A stretch of DNA of 49,234 bases from positions 1-49,234 of the forward strand of contig CANDQP010000008.1 in assembly GCA_947388185.1 (NCBI GenBank), in the 5' to 3' direction. Below are positions 24,160-30,890 of the stretch, piece after piece; position 1 is the stretch's first letter; each line of letters starts with the position of its first letter. This DNA comes from an uncultured Dorea sp. (GTDB lineage Bacteria; Bacillota; Clostridia; Lachnospirales; Lachnospiraceae). The notes under the pieces are model-generated. The model did not search any database. It saw only the letters and a list, made by a program, of their open reading frames with translations, and was not told where the DNA came from. Position numbers and translations under genes: made by a program.

Positions 24160-24450
24160 ATGGCAGATTTTTTTGGTGAGTTAGGGAAGAAGATCACAGA
24201 TACGGCGAGTGATCTGAGTAAGAAAGCGGAGGATACGTTGGAGATCCAGAAGATCAAGGGAGAGATCCGCTCTCTCAAACGTGCCAATGAGAGGGATTAT
24301 AAGGATATCGGACGTATGGTATATGAGAAGTTCCAGAAGGGAGAGGTAAGCGATACAGAATATATTTCCCTGTGTGAAGAGATCGAGAAGCGTGAGGAAG
24401 AGGTCGAGAAGCAGGAAGAACAGATCGTGAAGATCAAAGAGGAGATATAA
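24160..24450 (+). CDS. Small coiled-coil protein of unknown function
   Basis: 96 aa, highly charged. It starts MADFFGELGKKITDTASDLS and continues as a nearly unbroken heptad-like helix ('EIRSLKRANERDYKDIGRMV', later 'KREEEVEKQEEQIVKIKEEI'). No cysteine or membrane segment. ATG 24160 with AGGAGGAATT is clear; the upstream in-frame extension to 24103 lacks such a site. The next gene starts 1 nt after its stop, so the two are coupled. I cannot assign a function; a cytoplasmic scaffold or phage-shock-like role is possible. Confidence 0.8.
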   Translation: MADFFGELGKKITDTASDLSKKAEDTLEIQKIKGEIRSLKRANERDYKDIGRMVYEKFQKGEVSDTEYISLCEEIEKREEEVEKQEEQIVKIKEEI

Positions 24451-24451
24451 G

Positions 24452-25006
24452 ATGATCTCATCGATGCTCGTAATATTTGCGTCGCTTTTGGGGATTGACG
24501 TGCTGATAAAGCAGCAGGTGGAAGAGAACATAGAACCGGGAGAAGAAAAGGAGCTTGCAGGCGGAAGGATCGTCATACGCAAGGTCTACAACAGGGGATT
24601 CCTGATGAATATCCTGGATGGGAAGCCTAAGGTGGTCAGGTATGCGACGATCGTTTCGGGAATCGGGCTCCTGATCTGGGATATCCTGACATTCCTTCCG
24701 GTTCGGATTATACGGACTGCGCGTGTTGACGGGAAGGCCGGCGGTATTCGGCTCGGTATCAGAAGAGGACCATACCTCAGGCAGTTCGGCATGACCCTCT
24801 TAAGTGCCGGAGCGGCGAGCAACATCTTCGACAGACTGGTAAGAGGCAGGGTGATCGATTATATCGGGATACGGACCGGGGAAAGGCATCTCGATCGGAT
24901 CACGGCAAATCTGGGAGATTGCTTCATAGCATGCGGCGGGCTTATTCTGATGCTGAGAGATTTAGTGTGTCAGTTGATTATCATACCAGGCAGAAGAACT
25001 CCTTGA
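24452..25006 (+). CDS. Divergent signal peptidase II (LspA)-like membrane protease
   Basis: The two aspartyl-protease blocks of LspA are recognisable: GAASNIFDRLVRGRVIDYI (canonical GNxxDR...GxVxDF) and TANLGDCFIACGG (canonical FNxADxxI). An NRGF block matches the NxGxxF motif. It would cut the prolipoprotein signal before the lipidated Cys. Differences: a basic insert between membrane segments (~95-110) and loss of the usual N-terminal DQxTK pattern (IDVLIKQQ here). 184 aa. Coupled to the coiled-coil gene upstream; its end overlaps the convergent dehydrogenase by 26 nt. It may be a second LspA, since at least two lipoproteins here need a peptidase. Confidence 0.78.
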   Translation: MISSMLVIFASLLGIDVLIKQQVEENIEPGEEKELAGGRIVIRKVYNRGFLMNILDGKPKVVRYATIVSGIGLLIWDILTFLPVRIIRTARVDGKAGGIRLGIRRGPYLRQFGMTLLSAGAASNIFDRLVRGRVIDYIGIRTGERHLDRITANLGDCFIACGGLILMLRDLVCQLIIIPGRRTP

Positions 25007-25919
25007 TCTGTCCCAGTACGATATCCATCAGCCGTGTCCGGGCTTCCACGCTCGCCCAGGCAATGTGCGGTGTGATAAGCAGCCTCCGGCTGTCTTTGAT
25101 CTGAAGGAGCGGATTGTCCGGGCTCATCGGCTCTGTACACAGTACATCCAGTCCGGCCGCGGCGATCTCTCCTTGCCTCAGTGCGTCATATAAGTCTTGT
25201 TCTATGACGATCGGTCCCCGGCCAAGGTTCAGGAAGATGCAAGAGCTCTTCATCTGCCTGAACGCCGAAGCTCCGATCAGATTCTCGGTATATTGGTTCA
25301 GCGGCGCATGGACAGAGATAATATCCGATTCGGCAAGCAGCGTATCCATGGGGACTTGGCGATACCCTTCCTGAGGGGCGGCGCCTGACGGGGAGGTATA
25401 GATAACATGTGCGCCGAAGGCTCCGGCGATAGAAGCCACCCGTCTTCCGATATTGCCAAGGCCTATGATTCCCCAGGTCTTACCGTTCAGCTCATAGAAA
25501 TGTTCTTCAAAATGTGTAAACAGAGTATCGCATGCGTAGCGTTCTTCTTTTACATAGTCGTCATAATACCGCAGCTTCTCTGACAGATAGAACAACATGG
25601 CGAATGTGTGCTGTGCTACAGATTCCGTAGAATATCCGGCCACATTTCTCCAGGCGATGCCGCGGCTGTCTAAGTATTCTTTGTCCAGGTTATTCGTTCC
25701 GGTAGCTGTCACACAGACCAGTTTGAGCCGGGATGCACTTCCGATGGTGTCTTCACTGACTGTAACTTTGTTCAGTACGATAACATCCGCATCTTTTACC
25801 CGTTCCGGGACTTCGGCGGGTGTGGAGAAGGGATAGCTTACAACTTCCCCTAATCGGTCGTAGCCGGACAGGTCGATATCTTCTCCGATGGTCTTCACGT
25901 CTAAAAATACGATCTTCAT
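24981..25919 (-). CDS. D-2-hydroxyacid dehydrogenase (NAD-dependent)
   Basis: Member of the D-isomer family. Rossmann GLGNIGRRVASIAGAFG near 150, the catalytic Arg region 'CIFLNLGRGPIVIEQDL', Glu region 'GLDVLCTEP' and the His block 'LLITPHIAWASVEAR'. It interconverts 2-keto and D-2-hydroxy acids; hydroxypyruvate/glycerate or lactate-like substrates are possible, and the sequence alone does not decide. 312 aa. GAGGTAATCG lies before ATG 25919. It overlaps the lspA-like gene tail to tail by 26 nt. Confidence 0.9.
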   Translation of the reverse strand: MKIVFLDVKTIGEDIDLSGYDRLGEVVSYPFSTPAEVPERVKDADVIVLNKVTVSEDTIGSASRLKLVCVTATGTNNLDKEYLDSRGIAWRNVAGYSTESVAQHTFAMLFYLSEKLRYYDDYVKEERYACDTLFTHFEEHFYELNGKTWGIIGLGNIGRRVASIAGAFGAHVIYTSPSGAAPQEGYRQVPMDTLLAESDIISVHAPLNQYTENLIGASAFRQMKSSCIFLNLGRGPIVIEQDLYDALRQGEIAAAGLDVLCTEPMSPDNPLLQIKDSRRLLITPHIAWASVEARTRLMDIVLGQIKEFFCLV

Positions 25920-25974
25920 TCGATTACCTCCTTAAATTATGAATGATGACAGGTCTGTTTTGGATAGAAAAAAA

Positions 25975-26044
25975 GCGGGTGATGGGAATCGAACCCACGT
26001 ATCTAGCTTGGAAGGCTAGTGTTCTACCATTGAACTACACCCGC
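25975..26044 (-). tRNA. tRNA-Gly (TCC)
   Basis: Reads on the minus strand with acceptor GCGGGTG / CACCCGC, D arm GTTC...GAAC, anticodon stem CTAGC / GCTAG with loop CTTCCAA (anticodon TCC), and T arm GTGGG-TTCGATT-CCCAT. About 70 nt; the 3' CCA is not encoded. Confidence 0.95.
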
Positions 26045-26054
26045 ATAACATCAT

Positions 26055-26128
26055 CGGGGTGACAGGATTCGAACCTGCGACCTCCTGGTCCCAAACCAGG
26101 CGCTCTAGCCAAGCTGAGCCACACCCCG
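26055..26128 (-). tRNA. tRNA-Pro (TGG)
   Basis: Minus strand: acceptor CGGGGTG / CACCCCG, anticodon stem CCTGG / CCAGG with loop TTTGGGA (anticodon TGG), T loop TTCGAAT. 74 nt. It lies 10 nt upstream of tRNA-Gly in the same transcript; CCA is not encoded. Confidence 0.95.
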
Positions 26129-26167
26129 ACAGATATTAAATTATTGTTATTTCTTTAACCGGGTTAT

Positions 26168-26196
26168 ATAATATCATCTTTTGGTAAAAATATCAA
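26168..26196 (-). promoter_or_regulatory. Sigma-A promoter of the tRNA-Pro/tRNA-Gly operon
   Basis: Minus strand: TTGATA (26196-26191), 17-bp spacer, TATTAT (26173-26168), about 40 nt before tRNA-Pro. Confidence 0.8.
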
Positions 26197-26238
26197 GTAT
26201 TAAATAAAAAATATTAAGAATATTAAGAATACTTTAAG

Positions 26239-26267
26239 TTGCCACCTTCTCGACAGAGGGGTATAAT
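26239..26267 (+). promoter_or_regulatory. Sigma-A promoter of the C39-like peptidase gene
   Basis: TTGCCA (26239-26244), 17-bp spacer, TATAAT (26262-26267), about 50 nt before the start codon. Confidence 0.8.
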
Positions 26268-26316
26268 TAACGACATAACAAGCGCCAAGTGAATTGCAAG
26301 TGAAAGGATGATGTGC

Positions 26317-27285
26317 GTGAGCAGGAGCCTGGATAGAAGTTTAGAAAGAGGATCCGTAAGACATAGAAGCAGAAGTTATGAAGGCAGAAGCTATGGAGAC
26401 AGGGCTTATAGGAATAGAAATTACAGGAAGAGAAGACATTCCAAGAGGAGACAGCAGGTACGGCGTCAGATTTTCCTGATGGGATGCATGCTGATTCTGA
26501 TAGTGGGAGGAGCGGCCGGTTGGTATGTGAGAAGAAGCCAGATGACAGCCGAGGTTCAGAAGATTGTGGAGGCCGAAGGAAGAGGGGGCGACCGGAAGGT
26601 CAGGCAGATCACGATAGAGGAGGAGACGGAAGAAGAGAAGGTGGCCCGTATTCGGAGAATTGCGCAGGAACAGGGATACCCGGACAGTGTGATAGAGTTG
26701 CTGGACAAGAATCCTGAGACTGTTGACTTCGTGGCGCATTATGGGGATAAGATGAATGAGCCGGGTGCGGAGACTTTGGGAGATGAATTAGTTAAGGGGC
26801 AGATCCCTAAGCTGTACCAGTGGGATGAGCGATGGGGATATTCAGTTTATGGGACAAGTATAATAGCCGTCAGCGGCTGCGGACCGACCTGTATGGCTAT
26901 GGTGGCGTCGGGGCTTTTGAACGACCCGTCCATCACTCCGGCTAATGTGGCGGCGTATGCGATGGAGAATGGTTATATAGATGGGAATAATGATACCTAT
27001 TGGCGGTTTATGAAAGAAGCAGGCGCCAATTGGAATATTTCCTGCTATGACGGTCAGTTGACGGAGGATCAGGTGAGGAGCGAACTGGAACAGGGACATC
27101 CGGTCATCTGTACGGTGGGACCCGGGAACTTTACACAGAACGGCCATTTTATCGTGCTGACAGGGTATGCGGACGGCAAGGTCCGGGTGAATGATCCCTT
27201 TAGCCGGAAGAACAGCGATACCGAGTGGGTATTTGCGGAGATCGCGGGACAGATCAAGGCTATGTGGGTATATTCGATAGATTGA
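26317..27285 (+). CDS. Membrane-anchored C39-like cysteine peptidase with Arg-rich N-terminal repeat tail
   Basis: Residue order: a very basic cytoplasmic tail rich in Arg/Ser/Tyr, one transmembrane helix ('IFLMGCMLILIVGGAAGWYV'), a charged linker, then a papain-like C39_2 domain. That domain has YQWDERWG, the nucleophile block SGCGPTCMAMV, the His block NGHFIVLTGYADG and the Asp/Asn block VNDPFSR. It should cut peptides or amide bonds outside the cell. GTG 26317 has AAAGG 9 nt upstream; ATG 26308 and 26311 lie on top of that site. About 322 aa. The tail is built from 15-bp repeats (separate entry). Confidence 0.85.
   Translation: MSRSLDRSLERGSVRHRSRSYEGRSYGDRAYRNRNYRKRRHSKRRQQVRRQIFLMGCMLILIVGGAAGWYVRRSQMTAEVQKIVEAEGRGGDRKVRQITIEEETEEEKVARIRRIAQEQGYPDSVIELLDKNPETVDFVAHYGDKMNEPGAETLGDELVKGQIPKLYQWDERWGYSVYGTSIIAVSGCGPTCMAMVASGLLNDPSITPANVAAYAMENGYIDGNNDTYWRFMKEAGANWNISCYDGQLTEDQVRSELEQGHPVICTVGPGNFTQNGHFIVLTGYADGKVRVNDPFSRKNSDTEWVFAEIAGQIKAMWVYSID
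26374..26448 (+). repeat. Five diverged 15-bp repeats encoding Arg/Tyr pentapeptides
   Basis: The peptide units are SYEGR, SYGDR, AYRNR, NYRKR and a diverged RHSKR. The DNA units share the pattern of a Tyr codon (TAT/TAC) and a terminal Arg codon (AGA/AGG). The repeats lie in the cytoplasmic tail just before the membrane helix. Confidence 0.7.
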
Positions 27286-27349
27286 TGTCGGAGGCAGAAG
27301 TAAATTGGTTTGAGTATCACAGATTATAATATTAAGGAGATAAGAGGAA

Positions 27350-28630
27350 ATGGCAAAAACATTATATTTGGAGTGCTACAGCGGGATCAGCGGAGATATG
27401 ACGGTGGGAGCATTGCTTGATCTGGGGGCGGATCAGCGGCTTCTTGAGGAACAGTTAAGGAGCCTTCCGGTGTCCGGATTCGAGATTGAGATCAGCAGGG
27501 TGAAGAAGTCAGGACTGGATGCCTGTGATTTCCGTGTGATTCTTGATAAAGAGCATGAGAACCATGATCATGACAATGAATATCTGTATGGGCATGGACA
27601 TAAGCATGAGCATCATCATCACCATGCACATACTCACGATCATATCCATCGGGGTCTTCCGGAGATCAGGGAGATCATCTTACATTCCGGTATTACAGAG
27701 CGGGCGAAGAAGACGGCGCTCGCCATCTTCCAGGTATTGGCAGAAGCCGAAGCCAAGGCACATGGAACATCCATTGACGAAGTACATTTTCACGAAGTAG
27801 GCGCGGTAGATTCTATTGTGGATATTGTGGCGGCGGCAGTCTGTTTGGATAATCTGGCCGTGGATGAAGTGATTGTACCGGAACTGTACGAGGGGAGAGG
27901 GACTGTGAGATGCCAGCACGGGATCATCCCCGTACCGGTGCCGGCGGTGGTACATATTGCCGGGGATCATGGCATCACGCTGCATATGACGGATACGGAG
28001 GCAGAGCTGGTGACGCCTACCGGCGCTGCGATCGTGGCGGCAGTGCGGACTGCAGACAGGCTTCCTAAGAGGTATAAGATCCTGCGGACCGGAATGGGAG
28101 CAGGCAAGAGGGACTACGGGAGGGCCAGCATCCTTCGGGGGATGCTGATCGAGCCGGATACGGAGGAAGCGGCGGATTTTGTATATAAGCTTGAGAGCAA
28201 TATTGACGACTGTACGGGAGAAGCCCTGGGATATGTGATGGACCGTCTGTTTGAGGCGGGTGCCAGGGACGTGAATTATATTCCTGTGTATATGAAGAAG
28301 AACCGTCCGGCATATCAGTTGAATGTGCTCTGTTCGGAAGAGACAGTGCCAAGGATAGAGGAGATCATTTTCAAGGAAACGACGACGATCGGAATACGGA
28401 GAGTCCGGATGGAGCGCACGGTGATGCGCCGGGAGATCCGAACGCTTGCAACTTCTCTCGGAGAGGCGAAAGTGAAGGTATGCAGATTAGGATGCTCTGA
28501 TATTATCAGGGTATATCCGGAGTATGAAAGTGCGGCGGATATCAGCAGGGAGAAGAAGCTTCCCTACCAGGATGTGTGGAGGCAGCTCCAGAAGGAGGCA
28601 TGTGAGCAGATAGAGAAGTGCTATGAATAA
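27350..28630 (+). CDS. larC: Nickel-pincer cofactor biosynthesis protein LarC
   Basis: LarC inserts nickel into the pyridinium-3,5-dithiocarboxylate mononucleotide in a CTP-dependent step. The family start 'TLYLECYSGISGDMTVGALL' is present, then a long His-rich metal-binding loop (residues ~65-101: repeated HDH, HGHKH, HHHHH), then 'VHFHEVGAVDSIVDIVAAAV' and the C-terminal 'NIDDCTGEALGYVMDRLFEA' part. 426 aa as one uninterrupted frame; in some lactobacilli the two halves are joined by programmed frameshift. Its end overlaps larE by 8 nt. LarA and LarB are not in the window. Confidence 0.95.
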   Translation: MAKTLYLECYSGISGDMTVGALLDLGADQRLLEEQLRSLPVSGFEIEISRVKKSGLDACDFRVILDKEHENHDHDNEYLYGHGHKHEHHHHHAHTHDHIHRGLPEIREIILHSGITERAKKTALAIFQVLAEAEAKAHGTSIDEVHFHEVGAVDSIVDIVAAAVCLDNLAVDEVIVPELYEGRGTVRCQHGIIPVPVPAVVHIAGDHGITLHMTDTEAELVTPTGAAIVAAVRTADRLPKRYKILRTGMGAGKRDYGRASILRGMLIEPDTEEAADFVYKLESNIDDCTGEALGYVMDRLFEAGARDVNYIPVYMKKNRPAYQLNVLCSEETVPRIEEIIFKETTTIGIRRVRMERTVMRREIRTLATSLGEAKVKVCRLGCSDIIRVYPEYESAADISREKKLPYQDVWRQLQKEACEQIEKCYE

Positions 28631-29450
28631 TAATTACACACAGAAGAAGGAATTATTGAGGAAACACATGGCAGAGTACATGGCAGAAGATGCGATCGTT
28701 GCATTTTCCGGCGGTGTGGACAGCAGCTTGTTACTGAAGCTTGCCTGTGATGCATCCAGAGTAACGGGCAAGAAAGCTTACGGAATTCTGCTTCACACGA
28801 TGCTGCATCCCAAGGCTGAATTAGAAGAAGCGGAGAGAGTGGCACAAGAGACGGGCGCTGTCTTCCGTGTGTTGAAGATTAATGAATTAGAAGGAGCGGG
28901 GATCGGGGATAATCCTGCGGACAGATGCTATCTCTGCAAGCGGTATCTTTTTGGGGAACTTATAAGGGAGGCAGGGCAGTTGGGGGTATCCCGTATTCTG
29001 GAAGGCACGAATGAGGACGACCTGCACGTATATCGGCCGGGAATTCGGGCTGTCCGTGAGCTTGGGATCATCAGTCCGCTGGCAGACGCGGGCTTTACAA
29101 AGGCGGACGTAAGACGGCTTGCGGGAGAGTACGGAATTTCCGTATCTAAGAAGCCGTCCGCGCCTTGCCTTGCGACCAGATTTCCCTACGGCGTCAGACT
29201 CACCTATGAGGAGATGCGCAAGGTAGAGCAGGGAGAAGAGTATCTTCGAAGCCTTGGATTGGGGAATGTGAGATTGAGAGTCCATGATAAGCTTGTGCGG
29301 CTGGAGGTAGACAGAGACGATATTGGGAAGATAATGGAACGAAGAGAAGATGCAGCCGCATATCTCAGGAGATTGGGGTATGTATATATCACGTTGGATC
29401 TTGAAGGGTTTCGTTCCGGAAGTATGGATGAGGCTGTTGTAAGAGAATAA
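28623..29450 (+). CDS. larE: Pyridinium-3,5-biscarboxylate sulfurtransferase LarE
   Basis: PP-loop ATPase (AFSGGVDSSLLL) that adenylates and sulfurates the nicotinate-derived precursor of the nickel-pincer cofactor. Cysteines C102 and C105 (DRCYLCKR) and C182 (PSAPCLATRFPYG) are all present. This is the three-cysteine pattern of LarE proteins that carry a [4Fe-4S] cluster and use external sulfur, as opposed to the sacrificial single-cysteine type. 275 aa. Translationally coupled to larC (ATGAATAA overlap). Client racemases (LarA family) lie outside this window. Confidence 0.94.
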   Translation: MNNNYTQKKELLRKHMAEYMAEDAIVAFSGGVDSSLLLKLACDASRVTGKKAYGILLHTMLHPKAELEEAERVAQETGAVFRVLKINELEGAGIGDNPADRCYLCKRYLFGELIREAGQLGVSRILEGTNEDDLHVYRPGIRAVRELGIISPLADAGFTKADVRRLAGEYGISVSKKPSAPCLATRFPYGVRLTYEEMRKVEQGEEYLRSLGLGNVRLRVHDKLVRLEVDRDDIGKIMERREDAAAYLRRLGYVYITLDLEGFRSGSMDEAVVRE

Positions 29451-29455
29451 ATTGA

Positions 29456-29498
29456 AAAAGTCCGGTTCTCCGTCATGACGACGGAAGACCGGACTTTT
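29456..29498. terminator. Bidirectional terminator between larE and tRNA-Ser
   Basis: AAAAGTCCGGT (29456-29466) pairs with ACCGGACTTTT (29488-29498); an inner stem CCGTC / GACGG closes around ATGAC. T/A runs on both sides suit termination of larE on the plus strand and of the tRNA-Ser transcript on the minus strand. Confidence 0.9.
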
Positions 29499-29500
29499 GA

Positions 29501-29586
29501 CGCAGCGGGAGGGATTTGAACCCCCGGAGCCTTGCAGCTCTTCTGCTTTCGAGGCAGATGCCATCAGCCATCTCGACCACCGCTGC
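29501..29586 (-). tRNA. tRNA-Ser (CGA)
   Basis: Minus strand: acceptor GCAGCGG / CCGCTGC, anticodon stem TCTGC / GCAGA with loop CTCGAAA (anticodon CGA), a long class II variable arm, T loop TTCAAAT. 86 nt, CCA not encoded. Confidence 0.94.
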
Positions 29587-29609
29587 TTAATACTTTTTCA
29601 TACCGTTAT

Positions 29610-29615
29610 ATTATA
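29610..29615 (-). promoter_or_regulatory. Extended -10 promoter of tRNA-Ser
   Basis: Minus strand TGTTATAAT: extended TG motif plus TATAAT (29615-29610), 24 nt before the tRNA. No clear -35. Confidence 0.55.
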
Positions 29616-29676
29616 ACACAAGAACTTATGAAGAGGAATACCCAATTTAATAATTTTTTGTTATAATAAGGAAAGA

Positions 29677-29700
29677 GGGCCGATGCACTTGCACCGGCCC
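29677..29700 (-). terminator. Hairpin with U-rich tail on the minus strand
   Basis: On the minus strand GGGCCGGTGC pairs with GCATCGGCCC (one G-U pair) around a 4-nt loop, followed by TCTTTCCTTATT. On the plus strand the same position is an A-C mismatch and the following sequence (CTGGAGGGGG) is not U-rich. It therefore fits a minus-strand terminator and implies a minus-strand transcript from the gap at 29701-29860. Confidence 0.6.
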
Positions 29701-29829
29701 CTGGAGGGGGATGAAAAATCTATCAAAATTTAAACTAATTGTCTTTAGTCGAAGTCCGGTAACCATACCTTCCTGATATGTAATGTAAAGTACGATTACC
29801 GTCTCCATTTATTTGATAGATTTATTATA
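29701..29829 (-). ncRNA. Candidate structured non-coding RNA
   Basis: The 338-nt gap between tRNA-Ser and the AraC gene has no convincing gene, but nested complementarity is strong. P1: AATCTATCAAA (29717-29727) with TTTGATAGATT (29812-29822), a perfect 11 bp. P2: CGGTAA (29757-29762) with TTACCG (29796-29801). P3: ACTAA (29734-29738) with TTAGT (29745-29749). Together they make a three-way junction. Because the hairpin at 29677-29700 works as a terminator only on the minus strand, I assign that strand. A TTGACA (29857-29852) lies upstream, but the nearest TATAAT (29829-29824) is 22 bp away. No family recognised. A plus-strand leader for the AraC gene remains possible. Confidence 0.5.
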
Positions 29830-29878
29830 TAAAACAAATGTGACGCAAGTATGTCAAAATCTGGAAATGTTTATAAAA

Positions 29879-29890
29879 TTTCTTAAGAAA
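29879..29890. promoter_or_regulatory. 12-bp palindrome upstream of the AraC gene
   Basis: TTTCTTAAGAAA is perfectly symmetric and lies 34 nt before the AraC start codon, close after TATAAA (29872-29877). It is a possible operator; the role is inferred from position only. Confidence 0.3.
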
Positions 29891-29924
29891 ATCATAAGTT
29901 GTATGAAAAGGGGATAAGAAGGAT

Positions 29925-30863
29925 ATGTCAAAGAAGAAAAAGCCCAAGATGGAATTTCGGTATTACAGGATGCCGGAAGGCAGTCCGATCCTTGCGCTGC
30001 TTGGGCAGAGATGGGTGCAAGCATACGGAAGAGATGTAGACTATCTGCATTTCCATAATTATCTGGAGATTGGGTACTGTTACTCAGGAGAGGGAACGCT
30101 TACATTGGGAGAGAGAGATTATCGGTTTACAGGGGGTGAGATCTCGATCATTCCTAAGAATTATCCCCATACGACGAACAGTGATTTGGGAACCGTCAGC
30201 AAATGGGAATATCTGTTCGTGGATGTTGACGGGATTCTGGAGGAGGTGTATCGGAAGGGCGGCAACGTCAAGCGTATGAATTATCTTCTGCACAGGATCA
30301 ATTCCCGGGCAATATTCAGGGCGGTAGAGGAGGCGCCGCATCTTGCGAGGATGATCCGGGAGCTTCTTGATATTATGCGGGACACGAAGGAATTCTACAT
30401 GGAAGAAGCCAAGGGGATTATGGTTGCGCTTCTGGTGAGTATCGCAAGGGAGAATCAGGGGGAGAAAGGGCCGGCGGAGATCAGCGGGAAGGTGACGACC
30501 CCTGTTTCCAGGGCATTGGATTATATTACGCTTCACTATATGGAGACGCTTAAGGTGGAAGAGCTGGCGAGATGGTGCCATATCAGTGAGACGCATTTCC
30601 GGAGAGTGTTTACTGAATTTATGCAGATGGGCCCGCTGGAATATATTAATCTGGTGAGAGTGCAGGCAGCATGCAATTATCTGAAGAATACGGATGAATC
30701 GATGTCAGATATTGCTGGGAAATGCGGTTTTACTACGCTTTCTACATTTAACCGGAATTTTAAACAGATTACGGGGGTCTCTCCCAGTGAGTGGCGGAAA
30801 CGCCCGGAGAATTTTGAACAGCAGCTTTTGAAATATTGGATCCACTCGGAAGAAGGGTGGTAA
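29925..30863 (+). CDS. AraC-family transcriptional regulator (cupin plus HTH)
   Basis: N-terminal cupin-like ligand domain ('DYLHFHNYLEIGYCYSGEGT', then 'GGEISIIPKNYPHTT'). C-terminal two-helix-turn-helix domain at ~210-300 ('VEELARWCHISETHFRRVFT', 'SDIAGKCGFTTLSTFNRNFK', 'ITGVSPSEWRK'). 312 aa, cytoplasmic. The stop codon is directly followed by the GH20 gene on the same strand, so it probably controls hexosaminidase and the nearby sugar importer. AGAAGGATATG supplies a close ribosome site. Confidence 0.93.
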   Translation: MSKKKKPKMEFRYYRMPEGSPILALLGQRWVQAYGRDVDYLHFHNYLEIGYCYSGEGTLTLGERDYRFTGGEISIIPKNYPHTTNSDLGTVSKWEYLFVDVDGILEEVYRKGGNVKRMNYLLHRINSRAIFRAVEEAPHLARMIRELLDIMRDTKEFYMEEAKGIMVALLVSIARENQGEKGPAEISGKVTTPVSRALDYITLHYMETLKVEELARWCHISETHFRRVFTEFMQMGPLEYINLVRVQAACNYLKNTDESMSDIAGKCGFTTLSTFNRNFKQITGVSPSEWRKRPENFEQQLLKYWIHSEEGW

Positions 30864-30890
30864 TTGATACCAAAGAAGGAGGAAAATATT

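Noticed and set aside
26308..26316. ATG 26308 or 26311 as start of the C39-like gene
   Set aside because: They sit on or within 3 nt of the AAAGG ribosome site; GTG 26317 has the better spacing.
27543..27650. His-rich stretch that might suggest a metal transporter
   Set aside because: It is an internal loop of LarC, whose flanking blocks are clear; there are no membrane helices.
29711..29776. Small plus-strand ORF MKNLSKFKLIVFSRSPVTIPS after GGAGGGGG
   Set aside because: The ribosome site directly abuts the ATG and the ORF coincides with the base-paired arms of the structured RNA candidate; a coding role is less likely than structure.
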